Translations under genes and position numbers: made by a program
Notes under the pieces: model-generated
Seen by the model: the letters and a program-made list of their open reading frames with translations, nothing else
Database searches by the model: none
What the model was told of the DNA's origin: nothing
Assembly: GCA_947168485.1 (NCBI GenBank)
Contig: CAMVLZ010000013.1
Coordinates: 1 to 38,972, forward strand
Source of the DNA: an uncultured Bacillota bacterium
Lineage (GTDB): Bacteria > Bacillota_I > Bacilli_A > RF39 > UBA660
Length of the DNA: 38,972 nucleotides
Direction of reading: 5' to 3'
Shown: one piece after another, positions 1 through 9,300 of the stretch
Numbering within the stretch: the first letter of the stretch is position 1
Layout of the letters: each line of letters starts with the position of its first letter

Positions 1-14
1 ATTTCTACTCTTAA

Positions 15-941
15 TTAAATAATATCAATATCTTCAGACTTTTTATCATCTAAAACTTCTACTTTTTTATTAACTTTTTTAATAGAATTATCCTCTTTTT
101 TATTATCTTTTTTCTTTTTAATTTTCTTTCTCTTTTTTATCTTTTTCTTATTATTTTTAATAAGTATAAACATAAAAATACTAAGTAATATCAATGAAAT
201 AGTAATAGAACCATAAAATATTAAATCAACCATAGATAAAGATCTTTTAATCTTTTGATTATCATTAGTTAAAGGAATTCTTTCTCCTCTAACAAGTAAT
301 CTATGTGTATTAATAGAATAAGGAGTACAAGTAATTAAAGTAACATAGTCTTTGTCTTTATCTAATTTAATAGATTTAGTATCAGTAGGTTTAACTACTT
401 TAATATTATCTACTTCATAAGCTAATTTCTTATTTAATACATGTATATAAAAGATATCTCCATCTTTTAATAAGTTTAAATCAGTAAATAATTTAGAACT
501 AGGTAACCCTCTATGAGCAGCTATAACAGAATGAGTTCCTTTTCCCCCTACTGGAAAAGAAGTACCTTGTTGATGACCAGCACCTTTTTCCATAACATCT
601 TTATTAGTAGTATGAAATATAGGTAATTTAACACCAATCTTAGGTATTTCAATATAACCCATCATACCATTATCATCTAAATTTAATATTTTATTATAAT
701 CTTTATCATCTTTAAAATTTTCATCAATAAAAGAATCGACTATATCTAATTTAGTCAATTTCTTATTATAATCTTCTGCTTCCTTAAGTAAATATGAATT
801 ATTAACACTATTATTTTTATAATTATTAATTGTATTATCAATCTCTTTATTACTTTTAGAATTCATATAACTAGGAATAAACATTAATAATAATCCAAAT
901 ATAAACAATAATATAAATATAACTACATATTTCTTTTTCAT
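15..941 (-). CDS. Class C (pilus-type) sortase
   Basis: This is a membrane transpeptidase that would join pilin-like subunits through their sorting signals on the outer face of the membrane. The 308 residues show an N-terminal membrane segment (about 5-24), the class C landmark MGYIEIPKIGVKLPI near 94-108, catalytic His143 in AAHRG, catalytic Cys205 in TLITCTPY and the essential Arg214 in NTHRLLVRG. A second membrane segment (about 236-264) followed by a lysine-rich tail is typical of class C enzymes. It follows the pilin-like gene with only one base between stop and start and has no clear ribosome site of its own, so translation is probably coupled. It is the last gene of this unit inside the window. 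The family call is secure; the substrate is inferred from adjacency to the LPVAGG protein. Confidence 0.95.
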   Translation of the reverse strand: MKKKYVVIFILLFIFGLLLMFIPSYMNSKSNKEIDNTINNYKNNSVNNSYLLKEAEDYNKKLTKLDIVDSFIDENFKDDKDYNKILNLDDNGMMGYIEIPKIGVKLPIFHTTNKDVMEKGAGHQQGTSFPVGGKGTHSVIAAHRGLPSSKLFTDLNLLKDGDIFYIHVLNKKLAYEVDNIKVVKPTDTKSIKLDKDKDYVTLITCTPYSINTHRLLVRGERIPLTNDNQKIKRSLSMVDLIFYGSITISLILLSIFMFILIKNNKKKIKKRKKIKKKKDNKKEDNSIKKVNKKVEVLDDKKSEDIDII

Positions 942-942
942 A

Positions 943-3024
943 TTAAATAATATCTAAATCTTCAATAGTCTCCTCTTTAATTTTATAATTCTTAATAAAT
1001 AGAACAAATCCAATAATAACTACAATTAAACCACTAAGTATAAATGGATAAATACCTATACCACCTGCAACAGGTAACATATTAACCTTTCTACATGGAA
1101 TATTTAAAGTATATGTATTCTTATTTAATTGTACCGGATGATTATCTACTTTTAATTTACCATTACGATCAATTCTAACTTTCATAGTAGTACTATCTTT
1201 CATATATCCAGAAGGACTACTAACTTGTTTTAAATAATAAGTTTTATCAGGTAATAACTCTTCAAAAGTTAATCCTTCAGCAATTGGTAAAGATAACTTA
1301 TCACTATCATATAAAGAATATTTACCACCATCAAGTTTATTATCTTTATAATCAGTATCATTAATAACTAAATCTATATTAGATACTTCAAAACTAACAC
1401 TATCTATATATTTCTTAGTATCATTCAAATAATAATTATTATCCGCAATACCACCAACTATTTCAAAATCATTAGTAATAATAGAACTCAAATCATTATT
1501 AGCTTTATATTTACCATATAAATTAATATATCCTAAAGGATTAATATTATTAATTTTAACATTATTATCATTTAAAACAGTATATTGATTACTCTTAGTA
1601 AATTTAAATCCACCTAAACTACTCTTAACCATAATATCTTTAATATTTAAATAATCATTATTCTTAATAGTAATAACAAAATCTACTTCATCATTATTAT
1701 GATAATAATCTTTTTCTTTAATAATATTAGCTTTAATACTAGGACTGAAATAACCATATAATTTCATCCATTGTCCATATATAACAATATTCTTATCACC
1801 TATAGTAAACTCATCATCACTTAACCATCCTAAGAATTTATATCCTTCAACTTCAGGATACTTTTCTAAAGAAACTTTTTCTCCTTCAGAATAATACTTA
1901 GTTTCTGGTAATAATTCTAAGTAATTATAAGGTAAAATATCTCCTCTAAATTTATAACTAACAGAATACATTCTCTTAGTAAATGATCCAGTAACAGTAA
2001 CATTACATTCAGGCATACTAAATATATTATCAATAACTCTTATATCTCCACAAGTACTAGAAACACTCCATCCATTGAATATATATTTATCAATAACATC
2101 ACCCTTAGTTAAACTATCTAATTTAACATCACTATTACTATAAATATCTTTCTCACTAGGAAGAATATAATTATCTGGTTTATCTCCAACTATTTCATAT
2201 CTAACTTTATACTTAGAACTCTTCTTAAAATTACCAGTAAAAGTAACACTATGTTTAGGCATAACAAATGTATTATTATGAACTTCTACATCATCACTCT
2301 TCCATCCAGAAAACTCATAACCATCAACCTTAATATCACCCAATACCTCCACAAGTGATCCATCACTATAACCAAATCCTTCCGGTGCGGAACCCAAATT
2401 AGTTGGTACATCTCCACTATATTTATAGTTAACCGCATACAAAGAATTATCTTTTCCTAAGAAAGTATGTTCTACATTTGAGTATTTATAAAAACTTTTT
2501 TCTTTAATACTAACAGTATTATAAAAATCCATTCTATCATTATTTATCATTCTAGGAGTTTTAGTTACTATACCTACTGTTAATTTACAACCTGCTTGTA
2601 AATTTTTAATTTTAAATGAAATTATCTTAGTTTTTGGATTATATTTTAGTCCAGCTTTATTACCTACAACATAACCTTGACAACTTGTATTATCACTTCT
2701 CTTTACAGCACCAATACTACCATCATCACTAGTAACAAATCTAACAAATTGTAGTCCTTCAGGTAATCTATCTTCAACATAAATATAATCAGAATATACT
2801 TTACTTATCGCATTATCTGATGATACTTTTACATTTTTATCTATACCATCATAAACTACATCTAAATAATAAACTAAGTCAGTATTAGTTGCGATTCTAG
2901 AATTATTTTCAATTATTTCTGCTTTAGAACCTCTAGTAACTAAGAAAACTAAACTTCCAATTAAAAGCAAAAAAGAAAGCACTATTAAAAGAAATAATTT
3001 GTTCTTTGAAATTGTTTTTTCCAT
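943..3024 (-). CDS. Pilin-like LPxTG-type surface protein with InlB-type repeats
   Basis: This is a secreted wall protein and the probable substrate of the adjacent class C sortase. I place the start at the ATG at 3024, nine bases inside the longest frame, because an AGAAAGGA ribosome site sits correctly before it; this gives 693 residues. It has an N-terminal membrane signal with likely cleavage after GSKA, then a repeat-like domain. Three Listeria-Bacteroides (InlB B-type) repeats follow, recognisable by YxVxY and FxGW at roughly 190-430. A prealbumin/SpaA-like domain ends in YYLKQVSSPSGY, and the C terminus has the sorting signal LPVAGGIG, a hydrophobic stretch and a charged tail. The sorting motif has Ala where LPxTG has Thr, and the usual E-box Glu appears to be Gln. 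It lies between the vWA-like protein and the sortase in one operon. Confidence 0.85.
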   Translation of the reverse strand: MEKTISKNKLFLLIVLSFLLLIGSLVFLVTRGSKAEIIENNSRIATNTDLVYYLDVVYDGIDKNVKVSSDNAISKVYSDYIYVEDRLPEGLQFVRFVTSDDGSIGAVKRSDNTSCQGYVVGNKAGLKYNPKTKIISFKIKNLQAGCKLTVGIVTKTPRMINNDRMDFYNTVSIKEKSFYKYSNVEHTFLGKDNSLYAVNYKYSGDVPTNLGSAPEGFGYSDGSLVEVLGDIKVDGYEFSGWKSDDVEVHNNTFVMPKHSVTFTGNFKKSSKYKVRYEIVGDKPDNYILPSEKDIYSNSDVKLDSLTKGDVIDKYIFNGWSVSSTCGDIRVIDNIFSMPECNVTVTGSFTKRMYSVSYKFRGDILPYNYLELLPETKYYSEGEKVSLEKYPEVEGYKFLGWLSDDEFTIGDKNIVIYGQWMKLYGYFSPSIKANIIKEKDYYHNNDEVDFVITIKNNDYLNIKDIMVKSSLGGFKFTKSNQYTVLNDNNVKINNINPLGYINLYGKYKANNDLSSIITNDFEIVGGIADNNYYLNDTKKYIDSVSFEVSNIDLVINDTDYKDNKLDGGKYSLYDSDKLSLPIAEGLTFEELLPDKTYYLKQVSSPSGYMKDSTTMKVRIDRNGKLKVDNHPVQLNKNTYTLNIPCRKVNMLPVAGGIGIYPFILSGLIVVIIGFVLFIKNYKIKEETIEDLDII

Positions 3025-3043
3025 TAACAGCACTTCCTTTCTA

Positions 3044-5440
3044 TTATATTAATCTAATTATATATGGATTATCTTTAGTACCCATACCATCAACTATTTT
3101 AACATTTCCTTTTAATGAGACAACTGGTCTTACATTAATACTACTATTACTTACAAGTTCACCTTTATTTCCACTAAATACATAACTATTACCATCATAT
3201 TTATATGGACTCATCAAATAAAATTTACTTCCATTATCAATAGAACCTGCACTTAATAAATATTCATCAACACTAAGCATACCAACTGGATAAGTTAATT
3301 CTCCATTACCTAGTTTATTTGACACAGTATAACTATCTCTCTTGTTACATTCTAATGATATATTTTTATTTTTAACTCTATTATAAGTCTCAAATTCAAA
3401 ATTATCATCTAACCTTCTATCATTACAATAAACAGTATCTTCAATATAATTTCTATATCTATATAAATTATTTATATACCATCTATCAATATAATATTTT
3501 ATATTAGAATTTTCATTACCACCAAACACATTATTTAGTAATTCATCAATACTATTTTCACCATTTAAAGTTAAATAATAAATATTATTATCATCATATG
3601 AAGTAATATAATTAACACTTCTACAAGTATCATCTTCACTAAAACAACTATACTTCATATCATTAGTTATATCATCTTTAGAATCAATTAATTTATATAC
3701 TCCATTTATATATTTAATATTTTTACTAAATTTATATTCACCATGATTAATCTTTTTAATATTAATTTTATCTCCATATGTATAAGATAAATCTGATAAT
3801 GAAGAAGAATTACTATTAAAATTATAACTATTCATCAAATAATCTACACCAGTATTAACACATTTATTATTATTTTGAACACCATTGAATATAATCTTAA
3901 CTCCCTCAGTATTAGTAGATCTAACTATATTCCAACAATATCCACCAAATATTAAATTATTATTACTCTTACCTTTATAGTAATAAATAGGTTTCTTAGT
4001 ATTAGACATACTATGTATACCATTACTATAAGAATCTTTTAATTCATTACTCTTTAATAAATCATATAAACTTAAAGATTTATGTACATTACCTTCCATA
4101 CTAAGAGAAACTTTCATCTTACTCCATGTACCTCTAACTAAAACATTATCTTCTCCCATAATAAAGTAATCATCATTAATCTTTTTAACTTTATCAACAA
4201 CTTCCCATCCTTTGAATTGATAACCTTTACATTCTAATTCTTTATTTTCTAATTTGACAGTATCAAATATAGAATAACTCTTAGTAACAGGAATATCTTT
4301 TAATACACATCCCTTTGGAGCATTAGGATCATATATAACATCATAATTATTTTGAATAATAGGACTATTTTTACTATTAAACTTTTCTTCTAATTCTCCA
4401 ATCTTAGATTTAACTTTCATCTCTTTAGAAACATTAAATATACCATCAATATCCTTATATTTATCAATTAATTTAATATTAAAACTCATAGTCGCATCAA
4501 ATCCAGATATTAATTTATTATCTAGGTTCCAATTTATTTTATTCTTATTAATTTTAACTTTACCTATACTTGTATCAATATCACTACTAATATCAAAATA
4601 ATTATTATCAATTATCTCTTCTATATTAAACTCTTCATAATTAATAGGTAACTTAATACTATTCTTAATATATTTACTAATATTATCAGAATTACTTATA
4701 TAAGAATCATCAGTAACATTATCAACTTCATCTATAACTTTATTACCTAAGTCATATTGAATACCTGTAATATTAATATTTTTATAACTATCTTTTAAAT
4801 AATTATATTCAGATACTTCTAGAGGACTATTAATAGTAGGATAAGAATTCATAATCATTAAAACTACTACATCTCTATTACTTTTTCTATTTCTTAATAA
4901 ATAATCTACTTTACATAAAGCATCATAATAATTAGTACCTCTATTAAAACTAATATTATTAATATTTCTAATTAATTCATTATAATTATCAGTAAAATCA
5001 CTTCTAATAACAGCTTTATTATTATAAGTAATTAAACTAACTTTATTACTATTATTAAGCATAGATTTTATATTAGATTTTAATCCATCTTTTAATTTAT
5101 TAAAACTATTCTTACTAACAAAATTACTATCATTAACAACTAAAATAATATCTTTTGATTTACCATTCTCATATGGATTAGAACTAATAGTAAAAGTAAC
5201 CTTCGCTTCATTATTAGTTAACCATTTAACACTCTCATTAATATTAAATGATCCCCCTACTTCATCTTTATATGAAGAATTAACACTACTAATATTAACT
5301 TCTTTAACTGGAGTAACTTGAGCAAAAGTTGTTCTAACTAACAATATAAAAAGAAAGAACACCATAAAAACAAGTATTCCAATCAACACTCTTTTTAAAC
5401 CATCAATATTAATATTTAACCTATTAATAATATCACTCAT
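3044..5440 (-). CDS. Secreted vWA-like surface protein with InlB-type repeat
   Basis: This 798-residue surface protein has an N-terminal membrane signal (about 16-38; possible cleavage after TTFA). A vWA-like fold spans about 60-330, beginning with DIILVVNDSNF where the metal-binding DxSxS motif is expected. The motif is degraded (N in place of the first D, F in place of the last S), so metal-dependent adhesion may be lost. One InlB-type repeat is centred on GYQFKGWEV. A Cys- and Trp-containing C-terminal region begins at FGGYCWNIVRS and ends with RPVVSLKGN and GTKDNPYII, a pattern I associate with lipoprotein-like or surface proteins of gut Firmicutes. No sorting signal or C-terminal membrane segment is seen, so it may be held by its N terminus or released. 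It heads the pilin-sortase operon and may be the tip or adhesin component. Start ATG is supported by GGAG five bases upstream. Confidence 0.75.
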   Translation of the reverse strand: MSDIINRLNINIDGLKRVLIGILVFMVFFLFILLVRTTFAQVTPVKEVNISSVNSSYKDEVGGSFNINESVKWLTNNEAKVTFTISSNPYENGKSKDIILVVNDSNFVSKNSFNKLKDGLKSNIKSMLNNSNKVSLITYNNKAVIRSDFTDNYNELIRNINNISFNRGTNYYDALCKVDYLLRNRKSNRDVVVLMIMNSYPTINSPLEVSEYNYLKDSYKNINITGIQYDLGNKVIDEVDNVTDDSYISNSDNISKYIKNSIKLPINYEEFNIEEIIDNNYFDISSDIDTSIGKVKINKNKINWNLDNKLISGFDATMSFNIKLIDKYKDIDGIFNVSKEMKVKSKIGELEEKFNSKNSPIIQNNYDVIYDPNAPKGCVLKDIPVTKSYSIFDTVKLENKELECKGYQFKGWEVVDKVKKINDDYFIMGEDNVLVRGTWSKMKVSLSMEGNVHKSLSLYDLLKSNELKDSYSNGIHSMSNTKKPIYYYKGKSNNNLIFGGYCWNIVRSTNTEGVKIIFNGVQNNNKCVNTGVDYLMNSYNFNSNSSSLSDLSYTYGDKINIKKINHGEYKFSKNIKYINGVYKLIDSKDDITNDMKYSCFSEDDTCRSVNYITSYDDNNIYYLTLNGENSIDELLNNVFGGNENSNIKYYIDRWYINNLYRYRNYIEDTVYCNDRRLDDNFEFETYNRVKNKNISLECNKRDSYTVSNKLGNGELTYPVGMLSVDEYLLSAGSIDNGSKFYLMSPYKYDGNSYVFSGNKGELVSNSSINVRPVVSLKGNVKIVDGMGTKDNPYIIRLI

Positions 5441-5461
5441 ATAGTCTCCATTATTAATTTA

Positions 5462-5490
5462 ATTTTATCATTAATAGTAATCATTTTCAA
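5462..5490 (-). promoter_or_regulatory. Promoter of the vWA-pilin-sortase operon
   Basis: On the minus strand a -35 TTGAAA (5485-5490) and a -10 TAAAAT (5462-5467) are separated by 17 bases, ending about 20 bases before the start codon of the vWA-like gene. This is a SigA-type match seen by eye. Confidence 0.6.
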
Positions 5491-5505
5491 TACAAAAAGA
5501 AGATA

Positions 5506-5607
5506 TCAAACTAGAGTAAGATATCCCCCTTCACTAATAGGTTTAGCCATACTAACGTCAATATAACTTGAATTAAATTTAGTTAAATTAGTACAGTCAT
5601 AAAACAT
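5506..5607 (-). pseudogene. Remnant of a BspA/DUF285-type surface-protein repeat
   Basis: A 33-residue open frame begins MFYDCTNLTKFNSSYIDVS. This closely follows the DUF285/BspA leucine-rich repeat pattern (MF.xC.xLT.L..S..DTS) of Firmicute and Mycoplasma surface proteins. There is no ribosome site before it, and it stops after one repeat and an unrelated tail. I therefore read it as a decayed fragment of a larger surface gene, stranded between two surface operons. It could also be a chance resemblance, since the repeat is short. Confidence 0.4.
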
Positions 5608-5624
5608 ATTTATTGTTATTTAAT

Positions 5625-5654
5625 AAAAAAAAGAAATGTATTTCTACATTTCTT
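5625..5654 (-). terminator. Intrinsic terminator of the signal-peptidase/giant-protein operon
   Basis: A perfect 10-bp stem (AAGAAATGTA at 5631-5640 with TACATTTCTT at 5645-5654), a 4-base loop and a run of T on the minus strand follow the S26-like gene. The stem overlaps that gene's stop codon. Confidence 0.85.
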
Positions 5655-6297
5655 ATAAAACATCTACATCATCTTTTTTTTCTTCTACCATTGGTTTTTC
5701 ATCTTTTAATTCTTCTGTTGTTTCAGATTTACCAGTATTCTTAATCTTAGGAGTATCTCCATTCTTTTCATAATTTAATACAATTATAAATTCATATATT
5801 TGATATACAAATACTAATAAAATTGGTAATAAAACAAACAATAAGAATCCAATTCTAGTAACTAAGAAATTCATAATAGAACCAACACTACTTAAAGCAT
5901 TAGCATACTTACCTAAAGTTCTAGTTTGAGCAACATTTAGTTTAGTTTTTTTATCTCCACTAACTAAAGTTTCAATAGTATAAAGAGAATTATAATCATC
6001 TTTTTGAACTTTTTCTACAATACCAGTTCTAATTACATATCTATCATTAACAGTAGCATAATAATAGATTCTATCTCCTTGTACTATATCATTACTACTC
6101 TTTACTATTAATAAATCACCAGACTTAGTATTTTCAACATATTTAGCAGTAGTACCATCTATTGGAGAAATAGTATAATTACCAAATTGTGTAAAACCAA
6201 ATTTGTTTCTAAATAGAATACAAGAAGTTAAGAATATAACATAAATAATTATAACTACCTCTAAAATATTCCATAATGTCTTTAAAATATTTTTCAT
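5653..6297 (-). CDS. Signal-peptidase-I-like (S26) membrane protein, probably catalytically inactive
   Basis: I choose the ATG at 6297 because GGTGA lies five bases before it; upstream ATGs lack a ribosome site. The roughly 214-residue product has an N-terminal membrane segment, an extracytoplasmic S26-like domain, a C-terminal membrane segment (about 140-175 of the longer frame) and an acidic, lysine-rich tail, the same layout as SipW-type peptidases. The domain aligns with the SipW-type protein at 14391-15686 around SGDLLIVK / VNDIIFVR and VQGDRIYYY / KNNDIITYK. Where that enzyme has the nucleophile in TGSM this one has SPIDGTTAK, and where it has the catalytic THR this one has VIRTG. Both dyad residues therefore seem absent. 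It is the last gene of the giant-protein operon, so an accessory or chaperone role in export or assembly is plausible but unproven. Confidence 0.65.
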   Translation of the reverse strand: MKNILKTLWNILEVVIIIYVIFLTSCILFRNKFGFTQFGNYTISPIDGTTAKYVENTKSGDLLIVKSSNDIVQGDRIYYYATVNDRYVIRTGIVEKVQKDDYNSLYTIETLVSGDKKTKLNVAQTRTLGKYANALSSVGSIMNFLVTRIGFLLFVLLPILLVFVYQIYEFIIVLNYEKNGDTPKIKNTGKSETTEELKDEKPMVEEKKDDVDVL

Positions 6298-6346
6298 CTC
6301 ATTCACCAACTCCATATTAACATATTAAATATTCTTTTTCAATTAA

Positions 6347-9300
6347 CTAATTATCCAGTAATTTTTTCTTTACAATAATCATTTCATAATCACTATCAAT
6401 TAAAGTATCACTATCATATAATTTAACCATTAATTTATAAGATCCAGATGTTAAGTTATTTTGTAATGTCCAATTTATATTAATTGGTGACGAATCCAAA
6501 GGAATAGTCTTTTCATACATAGTCTGTGGATGATTTGGAGTATTTAAATTAACGTCAAATAGTGATGTTAAATCTACTTCATTATATTCAGATGAATCAC
6601 TATTAGTTATATCTCTCTTATATAGTGAAACTCTAATATTAGGATTAGATAAAGTAGATGTATATTTTATTGTATAAGCATTCTTATTGCTTCCCATTTC
6701 ATTTAATGATAATGCTCCATCTACTACTTTATTCTTATCATCACCCTTAATTATGATAGAACTTGCAGTAGCAACTACAGTAACATTCTTAGTAACAACT
6801 ACAGGGTTAGCTGAAGCATGCATACCATCAGAAGAAGCAAATAAACTAAATTTAAACTTATAATTACCAGCAGGTAACATATCATCTGTCTTAAATATCA
6901 TTGAATTTGTAATATTAGAAACTTTACCAGCTAATCTAATTCTAAATATACCATCAGCATCAGCAAAGTATTCTTGATTACCAATCATAATAGAAGTACC
7001 AGTTAGTAATGAAGAACTAACAGTATTATTACTACTATCTATTATTTCAACATTTAATCCCATCACATTACTTTCATAGTTAGTATCAATAATAGATTCT
7101 CTACCATCAGTAACATCATATGAAACTTTAGTTGTAATAGATCCATTATTATCAATATCTTGATAGATATAATCACCTAAATTAACAGTTTCTACTAAAG
7201 TTGAATTAGATTCATTATAAGTAGAAAATTTCATAAGTTCTTGACGTGGAGATAAAACATAATACATTGTTCTATCTTCATTATTACGTAATTCTAACAT
7301 GAAAGTATTATTCTCACTTGGTTGTGTATTAGTACAATTTTTAAAATCAACTATAAACATAAATTCTTCAACAACTAAGTTATGATCAGAATCATAATAT
7401 ATTTGATTCATAGTTTCATCATCATAAGTATTAGATGTCGTCGTACTATCCATTGCGATGAAATCAGATAACCTGTACGTGACTTCATGATCACTCTGCA
7501 GTTGTGCCTGCTTAGCTGCATAATTCGTCGAGTTTACCGTGTAATAGTACTCTTTAGGCTGACCATCAACAGATGTATCAATCAAAGTTATCTCAGTACC
7601 AACAGGTAATACACTGTTAGTTACAATAGCATGATAATTATCACCATCATCACCATAGAATTTCTTAAAGCTTTCAGGTGTCGCAACCATAGAGAAATAT
7701 GCACTAAATTGACTACGATTAGTTATATTAACAGCTGTAGCAGACGGCAAATCATACTTCTTACCATAAGTAATTGAAGCATCATATGCATCTCCTAAAT
7801 CATATTCAACAGCCTCTAAATGAATAGTAATTGTAACTATATTTTCATCATATTCTATTGGATTTCTAGGAGTTAAAGCTTGTAAAGTAACTACTACAGT
7901 ACCTAACTCACCACTAGTATTAATATTCTTAGCATGATAGAAATAGAACATTAGTGACGGCTCCATAGATTGTGAGTCAGTCTTATACATTTCTGTACCT
8001 GTATAATCTCCATTATCTCTACTTACTAATTTAGTTGTACCATAATTAGTCCACTCTCTAGTCTCAGCTTTCATTGAAAGACCAAATACAGTATTAGCTT
8101 CATTATTGTCATAAGCAACTTTAGGTACATTATTAGAATCAACTAACCTAATTCCATCTTCTAAGTCAGCAGCATCAAATGATAATACATTGAATATTGT
8201 TGAACCATGAGAGAAATCATCCATACCTAAGTTATGAGTACCTAATGAAGAATACTTAGAAGCAGTCATAGTAAATTCATAATTTATTGTAGTAACTCCA
8301 ACAGACCAAATATAGAAATCAGAGTTATTTGGATGTGGAGTAATATATTCAGTCTTTAACTCAGTATAATCTCCATTAGCAGTTATATTAGTATAATATC
8401 CATCTTTCTTAATATCATGATTAGTAACATGAGCACCTTTAACTGAAGTTCCAGCAAATATATAATCATTTGAAGTAGTTTCAGAACCATAACTAAATGA
8501 ATCATCATAAACTCCAAAATGAGGATTATGTCCAGAACCAGTATACATTCCTAAGAAAGTCATACCCCATACTTCACCAGTAGTAGTAGCATCTTGATTA
8601 GTAGCAACATTTAATTTTTTATTTGCTAACATATAAAGTCTATTATCAACATTCTTAGTAACAGTTTTACTCTCATCATCAATATTAACAACTGCTTTTA
8701 CTTCAGAACCATCTTCTCCAACCATAGATTTAAATGTTTCTAAAAGGTTAGCATTTTCTCTTAATAATAACATTGAACCATTCTTAATAGTAAAATCAGG
8801 AACCCTACTTATAGAGTACTTAATAGTAGCATAATCATTAGTAGTATCAACAGTACCAGATAATTCTAAACAACTATTATCGATTACTACTTTACTAGCT
8901 CTTTGGATAGAAACTGCTTCATTTATACTATCTCTAGTACCTAAATTTCTAATATAAATTGTACTAGTAGCAGTAGACGCAATAACTGAGTTATTACCTG
9001 AACCAAAGAAAGATCCATTTACTATAAAGTCATGATTATGAGTACCATAATTCTTACCATCTATAATTATTTGCGCATCATCTGTAACAGATACAAATGA
9101 GAAGTCGTAGTTTTCACTACCAGAAGCATTAGCTTCACCTCCGGCAAAGACAGTTCCATATATATGTAAATCATTTTCTTCTAAATTTACTCCACTTGGA
9201 AGTGAATTAGTTCCAAGATATACATTAGTCTTTCCGTAAACTTTAGATGTATTAGCACCACCATATACATTTCCATAGATAGTACCACCATTTATATAAA

